Assembly (NCBI RefSeq): GCF_052161615.1
Contig: NZ_CP197417.1
Location: forward strand, 5,766,001-5,830,000
DNA length: 64,000 bases
Direction: 5' to 3'
Source of the DNA: Aeoliella sp052161615
GTDB lineage: Bacteria; Planctomycetota; Planctomycetia; Pirellulales; Lacipirellulaceae
Each line of letters begins with the position of its first letter. Position 1 is the first letter of the stretch. A model generated the notes under the pieces. The model searched no databases, was not told the origin of the DNA, and saw only the letters and a program-made list of their open reading frames with translations. A program made the translations under genes and the position numbers. Below are positions 16,547-24,971 of this stretch, piece after piece.

Positions 16547-18136
16547 CTATCGATCCCGATCTCCATCCCGGTCTGCCCGCTGTTCGCGTCCCATCTGCCG
16601 CTGCTGCACAAAATCCTCCCACTGATCGATCTGCTGAGCCGCCTTCTGCGCATCCTTCTGCGGCAAGAGATCACTCGGACTGGTCCGCGGGGGCGGAGTG
16701 TGGGCCTTGGGCGGAGCTTCGCTCTCGTTCTCGGTCTGCTCACGCTTCGCCTCCGGCTCAGCAGCTTTCGCAAACTCCTGGGCGAGGGGAGGCGCCTCAC
16801 GACACGGTTCGACCGGCTCTGCGGGACGAACTGGAGTGACAGTCCGCTCCGGCTGCTTCTTCTGTTCCAACTCCCGTAGCTGTTCGACCTCCTGACGGAA
16901 GCGGCGACCTTTCTCCTGCCACCGGGCGCGGTGCATCGACTGCTCCAACTGCTGCTGAAGGATCAGACTGCTCCGTTCCGCCTCGAACCGCTTGCGGTTC
17001 TCTTCGAGAAGCTGATCACGCTCGGCCTGTCGCTTCTGCTGAATCTCGGCCTCGATCCTCCGCTGCTCTGCCTTCAGCTGTCGATCCTGCGCATCCTGCT
17101 GCTTCTGAAGCGACTGCAACCGTGCCGCGGAATCATTCATCAAGCGAAACGCCTCGCTCAGCGTGCGGGTCTTGCCGTCGTCGAGCGGCACTTCGCGCGA
17201 CAAGAGTCCTTTCAAATCAATCGCTTGCACCGCATTCTTCATGCGGCCCCAAAGCGTCGCCTCCTGCTTCTCGAACTCCCGCAGCGCCGCCTGCCGCTCG
17301 TGGTGCCGCTGTTCCCACCGTGGTCGAAAGCGGTCGCGTATCTGCTGCTCTTTGCGAGCCATTACTTCCTTGGCCCGCTTTACAATGAGGTCCTGTAAGC
17401 GCCGATTGCGTTCTTCGAGCAGGGACCAGCTTTCGGCGTGCCGCTGCTTCAGCTGCCGGCCGGCATCGCCAAGCGTCCGCGCTTGCTTCCGGTGTTCTGC
17501 CAGCAACTGCTGGCGTCGGTCATTGTCATTAGCCACCTGTGCAGCATCGTGGACATGCCGGGCATCGTCTTTCTTCCCACGGGTGAACTCCTCCCGCTCG
17601 CGTGCAGCGTTGTTGACCACCCGCTGATCACAATAAATCTTGCCACGTTCCTCTTCATACCGCTGCGCCCAGCGGGAAGCCTGGAGTTTCTCGAAACTGG
17701 AGCTGAGCATCTTGCCGTGCAGGGGGTGCACACGGTTGACCAGCACGTGAACATGGGGCTGCGGCTTATCGGTGTGACAGATCACCAGTGCTTGATGCTC
17801 CTGGGCATCCATGACCGCGAGGATGGTGTTAGCAGCGCGCATCATCTCCTCGCGGGTGAGGTCGGGTTTTTCCTCTTCGTGCCACGAGAGGGAGAAGTGG
17901 AAGACGCTCTGCTTCGATTTGCGGCCGGTGTTGGGAACGCCGGCTTGCGCCTTTAGGCGATCCTGATCCATGGCGGTTGCCGCCATCACCCGCCAGGCAA
18001 CTTCGGGATTATGAGACGCGACGTTTCGGACTTCTGTCCAAGCAACCCGCTCGGACGTGTCGTTTCCGACATCCTTGAGGAGGTAACCAGCAGCCCCCTT
18101 AAAGCTGACGCCTTTCTTATGGATCTTAGGGACCAT
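16547..18136 (-). CDS. mobA: Mobilization relaxase (MOBQ/MOBP type)
   Basis: A relaxase of about 529 residues. I choose ATG 18136, which overlaps the end of mobC by 11 bp, over an upstream start. The N-terminal 150 residues carry the HUH nuclease core, with HTDKPQPHVHVLVNRVHP as motif III (metal-binding histidines). From about residue 190 onward the protein is a long Arg/Glu/Gln-rich coiled coil (repeated QQxxxRRIEAE patterns), and the tail is Pro-rich. It nicks one strand at oriT and leads it to a recipient cell. With MobC upstream and palindromes beyond, this is a full mobilization cassette. The reading frame is intact. Confidence 0.87.
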   Translation of the reverse strand: MVPKIHKKGVSFKGAAGYLLKDVGNDTSERVAWTEVRNVASHNPEVAWRVMAATAMDQDRLKAQAGVPNTGRKSKQSVFHFSLSWHEEEKPDLTREEMMRAANTILAVMDAQEHQALVICHTDKPQPHVHVLVNRVHPLHGKMLSSSFEKLQASRWAQRYEEERGKIYCDQRVVNNAAREREEFTRGKKDDARHVHDAAQVANDNDRRQQLLAEHRKQARTLGDAGRQLKQRHAESWSLLEERNRRLQDLIVKRAKEVMARKEQQIRDRFRPRWEQRHHERQAALREFEKQEATLWGRMKNAVQAIDLKGLLSREVPLDDGKTRTLSEAFRLMNDSAARLQSLQKQQDAQDRQLKAEQRRIEAEIQQKRQAERDQLLEENRKRFEAERSSLILQQQLEQSMHRARWQEKGRRFRQEVEQLRELEQKKQPERTVTPVRPAEPVEPCREAPPLAQEFAKAAEPEAKREQTENESEAPPKAHTPPPRTSPSDLLPQKDAQKAAQQIDQWEDFVQQRQMGREQRADRDGDRDR

Positions 18137-18503
18137 CGAGCAGTATCCGTTCAAGCGTTTGTTCAATAAGACGGCGTAAGCGTTTGATTTCACTCGGTAA
18201 GGTGTCCCACTCGGGTGGGATGCGGCGATCGGTGTGGCAGTAGAGGGCGACCTGGTTCACGACGTTGCCCAAGGCGCTAACTTGGCCGCCTAACCGATTG
18301 ATCTCACTGACTAAAGCGGCATCGGTGGCGCCAGCAGCGGACGCTGGCACGGCATAGCCGAGCACGCGCCGCCGAGTGTACTCGGCTTCACTCAAGCCCG
18401 CGCTCGCGGCTTGCGACTGGACATAACGTTTCTCGGCGAGCGTGAGGTCGGACCTCACCGCGGCCGTGCGGCGTTCGTGCAGTTGCTTACGTGGTCGGGC
18501 CAT
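18126..18503 (-). CDS. mobC: MobC relaxosome accessory protein
   Basis: A 125-residue MobC-family protein. The basic N-terminus (MARPRKQLHERR) leads to the typical LTLAEKRYVQSQAASAGLSEAEYTRRRVLG ribbon-helix-helix-like region (residues 20-49), and the C-terminal half contains the conserved INRLGGQVSALGNVVNQVA. MobC opens the DNA at oriT for the relaxase. Its stop overlaps the relaxase start, so the two are co-translated. The region upstream holds a run of strong palindromes. Confidence 0.85.
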   Translation of the reverse strand: MARPRKQLHERRTAAVRSDLTLAEKRYVQSQAASAGLSEAEYTRRRVLGYAVPASAAGATDAALVSEINRLGGQVSALGNVVNQVALYCHTDRRIPPEWDTLPSEIKRLRRLIEQTLERILLDGP

Positions 18504-19195
18504 CCGAGAGCTGCCTTCGTTCGTTCGTCAGTCAATGCGGTCGAGACCATCGACCGCTGATCGACCTGCCGGCCTCCAAGAGCCTGGGCAGGTCGAACAA
18601 GCACCGCATCGAAGGACGCTCCTTCGCGGCGATCCACCGGCCGACCGGTGGCGTGGGGTTTCAAGGGCGGCGAAACGCCCTTGGTGCAACCAACGCACGA
18701 GGCGTGGGTTGCACTCGGTTCATCATGGCCTGTAGGGCCTGATGATGAACCGACGCGTGGTCGAGCGGCTTGACGCTCGCCAGATGCCTCGTAGCCCGAA
18801 TTTATTCGGGCGAAGAGGTGGTTTTTCGGAACGAAAAACACATCTGGCTATCCGTTTGTCTCGGGATTAAACGCATCCACTGCGAGGTGGTCAATGAAGA
18901 ACCGCATGCTGCCTCAAGCACGGTCCAAGGTCTCGAACCGTAACTGACGCGACAGCCGCGGTCAGCTTGCGCCACGGGATGCCACGAGCGATCCAGATTA
19001 TCAGCACGCGCATTCCTACGCCGGTATGCGCTACGCTTGCCACCGCACTGGACACCTGAAGCATCGACGCCAGTGCGATGCGAAGGGAGTGAGTTTGCCG
19101 ACCGGGAGAGAAGGGGGCGAGCGTCAGGCTCGATCTCGCACGCTCACGCGAGGCAGCGCTTTGCCGGCCGAGGCGATGTCTTAGTATATAGACAC
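18504..19195. other. Gene-free region upstream of mobC
   Basis: About 690 bases without a convincing gene. The first 350 hold the palindrome cluster described separately. From 18860 to 19195 I see only GC-rich sequence with short imperfect repeats such as CAGTG and GCGATG, and no motif I recognise. Confidence 0.5.
18610..18848. repeat. Cluster of strong palindromes, probable oriT or single-strand origin
   Basis: Six stem-loops in 240 bp. CGAAGGA/TCCTTCG at 18610-18626; CCACCGG/CCGGTGG at 18634-18651; CAAGGGC/GCCCTTG at 18662-18683; GTGCAACC/GGTTGCAC at 18684-18714; CGGTTCATCA/TGATGAACCG at 18716-18752. Last is a branched structure at 18779-18848: outer stem GCCAGATG/CATCTGGC encloses CCTC/GAGG with CCCGAAT/ATTCGGG inside, plus TTTTTCG/CGAAAAA. 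The position just upstream of mobC fits an oriT, and the branched part fits a folded single-strand signal. The nick site is not identified. Confidence 0.65.
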
Positions 19196-19228
19196 AAAAA
19201 TGCCCCTCCTGCGGGTGCAGGAAGGGCA
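19196..19228 (-). terminator. Rho-independent terminator after the methyltransferase gene
   Basis: On the complement strand, a 12-bp stem with one mismatch (TGCCCCTCCTGC at 19201-19212 against GCAGGAAGGGCA at 19217-19228) with a 4-nt loop is followed by five Ts (19196-19200). It ends the operon running from 20701 down to 19246. Confidence 0.8.
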
Positions 19229-19245
19229 TGAGGGCGGTAAGTCGC

Positions 19246-19932
19246 CTAACGGCCGCTACGGCGCTCCAGGACGAGGCACGTATCGTGCAAGCCAGGGATA
19301 AAACTGCTGCGATATTCCTTCTGGCTGGAGGTGTTTCCGTATTGAAAGCGGATGATCTCCGTGCAGGCGGGCCAAAGACCTTCGTCGATGGCACGCGCAA
19401 GCAGCAGCTGCGGCAAGGGCTGATAGCGGCCTCTGTCGCTGAAGCCGCCCAGCAGCACGGCGATCTTGCCGCGTGGGCTTAGCACGGTCTTGCAGTTGCG
19501 AAGCACTTGCTGCATGCGGTCCAGGAACGCATCAAGCGTTGGTGCGGCCGACAAGCAGCGGGGGTCATCGTTGTAGCGGATCATCCGCCAGTAGGGCGGG
19601 TGCATCCAAACGAAGTCGACCGGCGCGAGCCCAGCATAGCTGGCCGGGTCCGCCGCATCCTGCCCGCTTCGCAGGTCGAAGCTGTGGCAGGGAACCTTCA
19701 GCTCGCGGCAGACATCCTGGCAGGTGCCGCTGCCGCGCATCGGATCGAGCACGCTTTGCGGCTGGTAGTAGCGAAGCAGGTCGCGGATCAGATACCCGCC
19801 GCAATTGCCACGATAGCGGGAGTTGCCATAAGGTCCGCGGCGGCGAGCGCAGTGCAAGCTGGTCAGTTCGGGCACCGGACTGGCACAGCGGGGCGCCTGC
19901 GGCAGTTCGACGAAGGTGGGGGGCTTGGTCAT
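19246..19932 (-). CDS. Orphan DNA N6-adenine/N4-cytosine-type methyltransferase
   Basis: A 228-residue protein with the class I methyltransferase motifs: motif I VLDPMRGSGT at 61-70 (AdoMet-binding) and HPPYW at 111-115 in the place of the catalytic DPPY. The order (motif I, then motif IV) and short length fit a beta- or gamma-like single-domain enzyme. No restriction endonuclease is adjacent. Phage and plasmid orphan methyltransferases usually protect the element from host restriction or mark the origin. It is the last gene of a three-gene operon; its start overlaps the stop of the 91-residue gene by 4 bp. The His in place of Asp is unusual, so activity is uncertain. Confidence 0.8.
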   Translation of the reverse strand: MTKPPTFVELPQAPRCASPVPELTSLHCARRRGPYGNSRYRGNCGGYLIRDLLRYYQPQSVLDPMRGSGTCQDVCRELKVPCHSFDLRSGQDAADPASYAGLAPVDFVWMHPPYWRMIRYNDDPRCLSAAPTLDAFLDRMQQVLRNCKTVLSPRGKIAVLLGGFSDRGRYQPLPQLLLARAIDEGLWPACTEIIRFQYGNTSSQKEYRSSFIPGLHDTCLVLERRSGR

Positions 19933-20204
19933 GGCGCACCTCCGTAAGCTTCATGGATGAAGGCAATATGCTCTTCAGCCTGGGTGACCAGCACCGTCAG
20001 CTCTGCGGCAACGTCGGATGCCAGCAGCACCCGCAAGACGACCTTCAGTTCCGCGGCGTGTTCGCTTAAGCCGGTGTAGCCTTCGTAGTCGAATGTTTCG
20101 CAGTGTTCGTCGGCCAACGCTTCGAGCTGTCCAACAAGCTGCCGCAGGCGAACAGCCAGCGCATCACGCTGCTGGCTATCGCCGAGGAGTGTGCGGCGGC
20201 TCAT
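19929..20204 (-). CDS. Hypothetical protein, 91 residues
   Basis: Unrecognised. The 91 residues are acidic and mainly helical, with Leu-rich amphipathic stretches (RLRQLVGQLEALADEHCETF and LKVVLRVLLASDVAAEL) and no Cys pair or signal peptide. It overlaps both neighbours by 4 bp, so it is made together with the methyltransferase and the 166-residue protein. Probably cytoplasmic. Confidence 0.6.
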   Translation of the reverse strand: MSRRTLLGDSQQRDALAVRLRQLVGQLEALADEHCETFDYEGYTGLSEHAAELKVVLRVLLASDVAAELTVLVTQAEEHIAFIHEAYGGAP

Positions 20205-20701
20205 TGGCTATCACCGTTGTCACGGGTGGCGTACAAGCGTGCTGCTTGCAGAACCGTCTCGAAGTCGGTGTTGTTTTCTTGACACCAGAGCATGGCGTCG
20301 GCGAGGAAGTCAGCCAGCTCCAGACCGCCGTAATGGGCGAGGGCTTCGCGGCACCGCTTTAGTCGGTGCTCGTGCGGCTCGCCAAAGCGGGCGATTGCTG
20401 CGGCTTCGATGATCTCCCAGGTGATGCCAAAGGAGCAGTCGAGACATTTCTCGACGCCGAGCAGGACTTCCCACGCCTGATCGTCATTGAGATCAGGGCG
20501 GACGCTTTGCACGTCTGGGACGCTCCAGACATGGGCAATCAGGCGGTTATCGTGGAGCAAGAGATCGAGATCGTGTTCACCGCCCACGGCGTCGGTGAAC
20601 TCCAGCAGTTCGGAGAGATCGACAGTTGCCGGGATGTGCACCGTATCGTCACCGATCGCATCGGTAAGGAGTTGGTGGAGGTCGAGGTTGATTTTGGTCA
20701 T
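20201..20701 (-). CDS. Hypothetical protein, 166 residues
   Basis: Unrecognised. The 166-residue acidic protein starts at ATG 20701 with AAAGGAAA upstream. It holds WEVLLGVEKCLDCSFGITWE in the middle and a C-terminal ADFLADAMLWCQENNTDFE helix. It has no membrane segment and no catalytic motif. As the first gene of the operon with the 91-residue protein and the methyltransferase, it belongs to the small-gene block common on plasmids and ICEs. Confidence 0.6.
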   Translation of the reverse strand: MTKINLDLHQLLTDAIGDDTVHIPATVDLSELLEFTDAVGGEHDLDLLLHDNRLIAHVWSVPDVQSVRPDLNDDQAWEVLLGVEKCLDCSFGITWEIIEAAAIARFGEPHEHRLKRCREALAHYGGLELADFLADAMLWCQENNTDFETVLQAARLYATRDNGDSQ

Positions 20702-20880
20702 AGGTTAGGTTTCCTTTCTGGTTGTGAGTGACCGAAGCGTCCAAAGGGCCGCTGGGGGGCCGCTCGCCAGGCAATGGGTCTGCCGCCAGGCTTGGCGAAG
20801 ATCGCGCCCTTCGCGATCTGCAAGCCAACCCTTGCCGGGGGAGGGGCGAAGCGGCAGGACGCGCCCTGAAGGTCACGAAC

Positions 20881-20920
20881 AAGAAAGAAGGCCGCCGCCT
20901 CGATGAACGTAGCGACGGCC
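20881..20920 (-). terminator. Probable terminator after the DUF6876-like gene
   Basis: On the complement strand, a 9-bp stem with one G-U pair (20890-20898 against 20912-20920) is followed by a T-rich run (20881-20889). It lies directly after the stop at 20935. Confidence 0.55.
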
Positions 20921-20934
20921 TACTAGCTAAGCGG

Positions 20935-21348
20935 TTAATGCTCGCTCGGAAGATAGATCACCCAGTTTGTGCCATCGAAGCCGGCGTAGAGGATCATCTG
21001 CTCCAGCGGAAAATCGGTGAAGCCGATCTTCTGCGTGATGAAGGCCGGTTCGTCTTCGTCGCCGCGGGCGGTCAGAACGGCTTGATGCTTGTCGAGCTCC
21101 ACGTCGAGGTACCAGAAGTGGTGGTACTGGAGCCAGTTGTTCGCTGCGATGGCCCGATTGAACTCGGGCGATCCGATCCAGCTGGCGATCGCGTCGATCA
21201 GCCAGTAGGCACCAGCCTCGTCGGCGAGGTATTTGACGCCCGGCGTGAAGATAACGCGGCGGTTTAAGGAATGGCGATAGCGCTCCGAGTCGCCGGTAAA
21301 CTGCTGGAGTTCTGCCAATAGGCGTGCGGGATTGAGGTTTTGGGACAT
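20935..21348 (-). CDS. DUF6876-like protein
   Basis: A 137-residue protein that I recognise as DUF6876-like from LLAELQQFTGDSERYRHSL followed by YLADEAGAYWLIDAI and QYHHFWYLDVELDK. It is alpha/beta and soluble, and its function is unknown. Members occur on plasmids and ICEs beside small uncharacterised genes, as here. Its 5' leader (21353-21431 on the complement) is one of the recurrent hairpins that appear to mask the Shine-Dalgarno sequence, so its translation is probably regulated. Confidence 0.65.
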   Translation of the reverse strand: MSQNLNPARLLAELQQFTGDSERYRHSLNRRVIFTPGVKYLADEAGAYWLIDAIASWIGSPEFNRAIAANNWLQYHHFWYLDVELDKHQAVLTARGDEDEPAFITQKIGFTDFPLEQMILYAGFDGTNWVIYLPSEH

Positions 21349-21352
21349 TAGG

Positions 21353-21431
21353 TTCTCCTTGTTCGTGGGTTGGCTTGGTCTGCCTCACCCCCGGCTGGGC
21401 AGACAAACAACCAACGAAAAGCCGAGGAGAT
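21353..21431 (-). promoter_or_regulatory. Leader hairpin B masking a Shine-Dalgarno sequence
   Basis: Reading the complement strand, an upstream arm (CTCCTCGG, then TTCGTTGGTTG and TTTGTCTGCC) pairs with a downstream arm (GGCAGACCAAGCCAAC, then CCACGAA). The AAGGAG that serves the gene starting at 21348 lies in the basal stem opposite CTCCTC. The loop core is CAGCCGGGGGTGAG. Sites A, C and D share the core and layout. Confidence 0.6.
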
Positions 21432-21499
21432 TTCTATGTTGTGCAAACCCAATCGCACGCAACGAGAACTAAGAACGACAGCTTAAGGGCGATAAGCCG

Positions 21500-21769
21500 C
21501 TATGCAGGAAACTGCTTTTCAATCGCCGCCATGGCCGCGTAGTAGTGGACGATGCCTTCGCCGGAGAGCCAGCGGCGATAAGAGCGGAATCCGCCTATTC
21601 GCAAGGCCCTCGCTTCCAGATAGGCGAGAGACTGGCGCACCTCCGGTGTGTCGGGGGCTTCGATCGACGTAGCGTCTTTCAGCACCCGCAAATGCTCGCG
21701 GCGGATTTGGAATTCGGGAATGGTGTTCGGCGGGGCGTTCCACATGGGGCCATGGAGTAGCGCACCCAA
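21500..21769 (-). CDS. Hypothetical protein, up to 89 residues
   Basis: Unrecognised. The start may be Met1 (21769) or the internal MWNAPPNTIPEF. Helices rich in Arg and Leu run through the middle (LKDATSIEAPDTPEVRQSLA), then SYRRWLSGEGIVHYYAAMAA. It is a small soluble protein in the plasmid small-gene block, separate from the two genes below it. No operator or RBS is clear, so the exact start is unsure. Confidence 0.45.
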   Translation of the reverse strand: MGALLHGPMWNAPPNTIPEFQIRREHLRVLKDATSIEAPDTPEVRQSLAYLEARALRIGGFRSYRRWLSGEGIVHYYAAMAAIEKQFPA

Positions 21770-21880
21770 GAGAACAAAGCAAGAACTTTGGTGAGAAGCG
21801 GGGGCGGCGATGCGACGTTCGGTCGCCTCGGTGGCGAAGTCAGCGATCGGCCACAGCTCAACGGCGAAGGGGAAGAGACG

Positions 21881-22186
21881 TTATGTAGAACCTCCAGTCG
21901 GCTTCTTGCGAAAGACATCGATCCACGCGTCGTGTTGCGCGACGAAAGCTTTGGCCTGGGTAACTTGCTCTGCTCGGCTCAGCGCGAGCAGGTCCGCGAG
22001 AACGGAGAGCTTTAGGTGCAGCTCCGTGTAGTAGTCGTAGTCAGAAGGGACGAGTTGGCCGTTGTAGAATTCCCGGAGCGCCAGGACTTCCTCGGCAAGA
22101 TCGCGGGTGCGAGACACAAGTGCCAGGCGGTCGGCCGGGACTTTGCGCCCCCGGCCTCTCGCGGTGGTGCCAGCGCGGGGGCTCAT
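21881..22186 (-). CDS. Hypothetical helical protein, 101 residues
   Basis: The ATG at 22186 overlaps the TGA of the preceding gene (ATGA), so I take this start rather than the longer frame upstream, which is a shadow. The protein is basic at the N-terminus (SPRAGTTARGRGRKVPADR) and then almost fully helical (LAEEVLALREFYNGQL ... LSVLADLLALSRAEQVTQA). It is translationally coupled to the 93-residue paralogue family member before it. Function unknown. Confidence 0.6.
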   Translation of the reverse strand: MSPRAGTTARGRGRKVPADRLALVSRTRDLAEEVLALREFYNGQLVPSDYDYYTELHLKLSVLADLLALSRAEQVTQAKAFVAQHDAWIDVFRKKPTGGST

Positions 22187-22464
22187 TGCTGAGCCCCGTT
22201 GTCGGCGTCGGTTTGCCCGTCGGCTCGCAACTCGCCGATCGCATCGTAGGCCTTGCCGGCAAGGCGGGCGACGCGGAGCAGTTCGCCGTTCGAGAAGGAG
22301 TTCGTAGCATGCCACTTGCCTTCGCTGTCGGTGTAGCTGCGGCTGAGTTCCACGGAATAGCGGGTGCCGCCATCCTGCTTGTCGTTGGACCAGATCGTGG
22401 CCTTGATGGCACCGTCTCGAAGCGTCAGTGCGGGCTTGTTGCTGGAGGTGTTTGCAGTCGTCAT
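22183..22464 (-). CDS. Small GAI(K/R)A-W family protein, copy 1
   Basis: A 93-residue protein from ATG 22464, with AAGGAGAAC nearby; the longer frame runs through its leader. It shares the layout of the proteins at 24972-25241 and 63695-64000: LRDGAIKATIW, then YSVELSRSYTDSEG, then SFSNGELLRVARLAGKAYDAI. Small proteins of this pattern sit on proteobacterial ICEs and plasmids. They resemble compact beta-rich proteins followed by a helix. Function unknown; a single-strand-DNA-binding or replication-helper role is only a guess. The leader is hairpin C. Confidence 0.65.
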   Translation of the reverse strand: MTTANTSSNKPALTLRDGAIKATIWSNDKQDGGTRYSVELSRSYTDSEGKWHATNSFSNGELLRVARLAGKAYDAIGELRADGQTDADNGAQQ

Positions 22465-22468
22465 CGTC

Positions 22469-22546
22469 GTTCTCCTTCGTGAGGTTGAAGTGGTGGAGCA
22501 AAACCTTTTTCGCCCCTCACCCCGTGGCTGGGGGCAAAAATTTTGC
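22469..22546 (-). promoter_or_regulatory. Leader hairpin C of the copy-1 small gene
   Basis: Reading the complement, GCAAAA ... TTTTGC arms (22541-22546 and 22498-22503) close a hairpin with inner stem TTGCCCC/GGGGCGA around the shared loop core CAGCCACGGGGTGAG. AAGGAGAAC (22469-22477) follows downstream. Unlike A and D, no anti-Shine-Dalgarno arm is visible upstream. Confidence 0.45.
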
Positions 22547-23184
22547 GGCACTTCGGACTCGCGATGAACACTGGCGGACGATCTCTACATGGACAGTCCA
22601 CTCCGATGCTCAATTGAGACGGTGCGGCGACGACCGAAACCAAGGAGGAGGCAGTGTACGAGGCCCAGCGTGGTTGGGTCGATAGCCGGAGGTGCAGCAA
22701 CCGGGAAAAAGGGCCGGTGGGCTTAAGCACTCGTTAGCCTCGAACTTGAATTCCACGTTGCACTTGGCCGGCATCAGAAGCGGGAACGGCGGCGAGACGT
22801 TCGGCGTTGGGATTTGCGACCTTTGCTACTGGTCGTGCGGCGAGGTTGCCGGGTGACGGCCCAGGCGAAGATTAAGCTCAGCGTGCCCGGTGGTGGAAAC
22901 GGCCGGGCGGTCTTCGGCGAGTGATAAGAATAGGCGTTGGTCATGGCTTCTTCCTTTAAGCGACATGAACCCTGCCGCGATGATGCCTGCGTGTCAAAGG
23001 CAAACCGCCACAGAGCGAGTTTCCGGTTGCGCCCGTATGCGAAGCTGTAGTAAAATAAGACTTGGTCTTGCGCATTCGCTTTCGGCGATTTCGCGAGAAA
23101 TGGCCTTGCGAGAAATCGCTTTTCATCGCGCCTTCTGCGTGGCATGGTCGAGACTTGATGCACAAGCTTAGGGGAGGCACGCGC
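22547..23184. other. Stretch with little support for genes
   Basis: About 640 bases between the small-gene block and the S74 adhesin gene. One weak complement-strand frame (22774-22944) lies here and is listed separately. The RBS of the adhesin is at 23173-23177. I see no other structured feature. Confidence 0.4.
22774..22944 (-). CDS. Possible small basic protein, 56 residues
   Basis: From ATG 22944, with AAAGGAAG upstream, a basic peptide starting MTNAYSYHSPKTARPF and ending in an Arg/Ser-rich tail. It is unlike anything I know. The start context is the main support, and the composition is biased enough that it could be spurious. Confidence 0.3.
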   Translation of the reverse strand: MTNAYSYHSPKTARPFPPPGTLSLIFAWAVTRQPRRTTSSKGRKSQRRTSRRRSRF

Positions 23185-24896
23185 ATGGATGCAGCGAATT
23201 CAATAAAGGCACGCAGAGGCTGGATTCCGCTTCTTATCACCGCGGCCTTTCTCATGAGCGCGGGAACGGCGATCGCCCAGGAAACCGAGCCGGGTGACAC
23301 CTGCGCCGGGTTCGCAACCGGCAGCTTCCGCCAATCCGCCGGCGATGGCACGATTGGTCATATTCTTATCTGCGATGGAACCAACTGGCAGCCGCTCTTG
23401 AGCCACAACAGCGATGGGGAAGCAACCACCATCGGCAATCAATCATGCGGCACCGGACAGGTGCTGACTTTTAACGGAACGATTTGGGCGTGTGCCGCGG
23501 CTGGAGGCGGTAGCGGGATATGGGAAGCCGTGTCTGGAGTGGTTCGTCCTGTATCCGGCGTGGTGAACTACGCGACGGATGATTTTGTATTCGGATCAAA
23601 TCAGATTGATAATGTGGGCGCGCAGAGTTACGACGACACTCGCATGTTCTTTGATACGTCGAAGTCCGCCTTCCGGGCGGGATACGCACAGTCCCACGCC
23701 TTTAATGACGCGAACGTTGGAAATTTTTCCGCTGCTTTTGGAACTATGAACATAGCATCCGGAGCAGGCAGCTTTTCGGTTGGTGAGCAAAACCATGCGA
23801 CGGGGCAGAATTCCTTTGCGGGCGGCGCCGGCGCAATTGCATCTGGCAGCACTTACTCCAGTCTTGCATTCGGTGATCGCGTAACGGCGTCCGGCAATAA
23901 CTCTACGGCATTCGGGCAAGAAGCGCGAGCAACCGGATCAAACTCATTTACTATAGGCCTGTCCGACCAGACCAACACCGATGGAAATCGCCCGCAAGTC
24001 TCTGGCGCGGGCTCATTCGGTGTGTTCATGAGTCAAGCGGATTCATTCAACCTTACCGGTTCGAAGGTGTTTGCAGTGGTCGGTGGCCGGGGGCTCATTG
24101 ATCCGGCATTCACTCAAGTCGATGTATCCACCGGAACAGGAGGCAAGCTCGCACTGGATGTCGAAGGCCCAATCGGAGGAACGCATTTCTGCGACGAAGG
24201 CGGCAACAACTGCTTCACTGCTGCGGACGCATCAGGACTTTTCAGTGGCAGCTCCGGCCTCTGGCGAGCCAGCGGCGGCGATGTGATTTATTACAGTTCT
24301 GGTACACCCCAGGTCGGGATTGGGAATTCCAGTCCCACAGTTGCCTTGGACGTAACTGGAAGCTCCAAAATTTCCAGCACCCTTACCGTAGGAGGAGGGA
24401 CTCCCGCCACCGGATACAGTTCCTGCACAACGACACGGTTCTGATGAGTCTAGCCCCCGCTGGATATGTCGGCATTGGCATTACGGCCCCTGATGTGGCC
24501 CTCGATGTCGATGGCGATATTCAATACACCGGCTTTATCGCCGACGTATCCGACAGCCGGTTGAAAACCAATATCGAGAGCCTGTCGCCCGAGCGAGGCG
24601 ACGCCATCGCCGCATTGAAACCCGTATCCTTCGAGATGAAAGACCGTGAAGGCCTTCGCGAGCTGGGTTTCATCGCGCAGGACGTGGAGCAGGTGTTCCC
24701 CGAGCTGGTGCAAACCAGCGAGAGCGGTACCAAATCAATGAACTATATCGGCCTGATCGCACCGATGGTCAAAGCGATCCAGCAGTTGCAGGCCGACAAC
24801 GAAGCCTTGAAAGCCAAGGTCGAGGCGGTGACCTGCGACAAGCAGGGCACCGAAGCCACGGGACAGCCGACAGCACCGCACGGCCTCAACGACTAA
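23185..24896 (+). pseudogene. Secreted S74-chaperone adhesin/tail-fibre-like gene split by a frameshift
   Basis: ATG 23185 (GGAGG 8 nt upstream) opens a signal peptide (LITAAFLMSAGTAIAQ). Next come GDTCAGF and GTIGHILICDGTNWQPL segments, then YadA-head-like repeats (SAAFGTMNIASGAGSFSVG, NSFAGGAGAIASG, STAFGQEARATG). Frame one stops at 24444. The second frame continues the same VGIG...ALDV repeat and then the S74 intramolecular chaperone domain (DSRLKTNIESL ... IAPMVKAIQQLQ) to 24896. Reading just upstream of the second frame gives LHNDTVLMSL, the expected continuation, so one base has been lost or gained near 24415-24440. The composition and motifs look proteobacterial (alphaproteobacteria-like), suggesting cross-phylum transfer. 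Sequencing error is possible; if the frameshift is real, the adhesin is inactive because the self-cleaving chaperone is disconnected. Confidence 0.75.
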
Positions 24897-24921
24897 CACC
24901 ATCCTATTGAATACACAGAAA

Positions 24922-24949
24922 CGTCCGCCAGCGGGATCGCTGACGGACG
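24922..24949 (-). terminator. Rho-independent terminator after the copy-2 small gene
   Basis: On the complement, CGTCCGTCAGCG pairs with CGCTGGCGGACG around a 4-nt loop and is followed by TTTCTGT. It lies just past the stop at 24972 and before the convergent adhesin stop at 24896, so it separates the two genes. Confidence 0.7.
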
Positions 24950-24971
24950 CTCTGCGGGAGGCGGAAGGGGC

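Noticed and set aside
18891..19400. Complement frame of 169 codons
   Set aside because: It overlaps the methyltransferase gene and its terminator in another frame and is Arg/Ser-biased.
20728..21267. 179-codon + strand frame
   Set aside because: It lies opposite the DUF6876-like gene and its terminator and shows no recognisable pattern.
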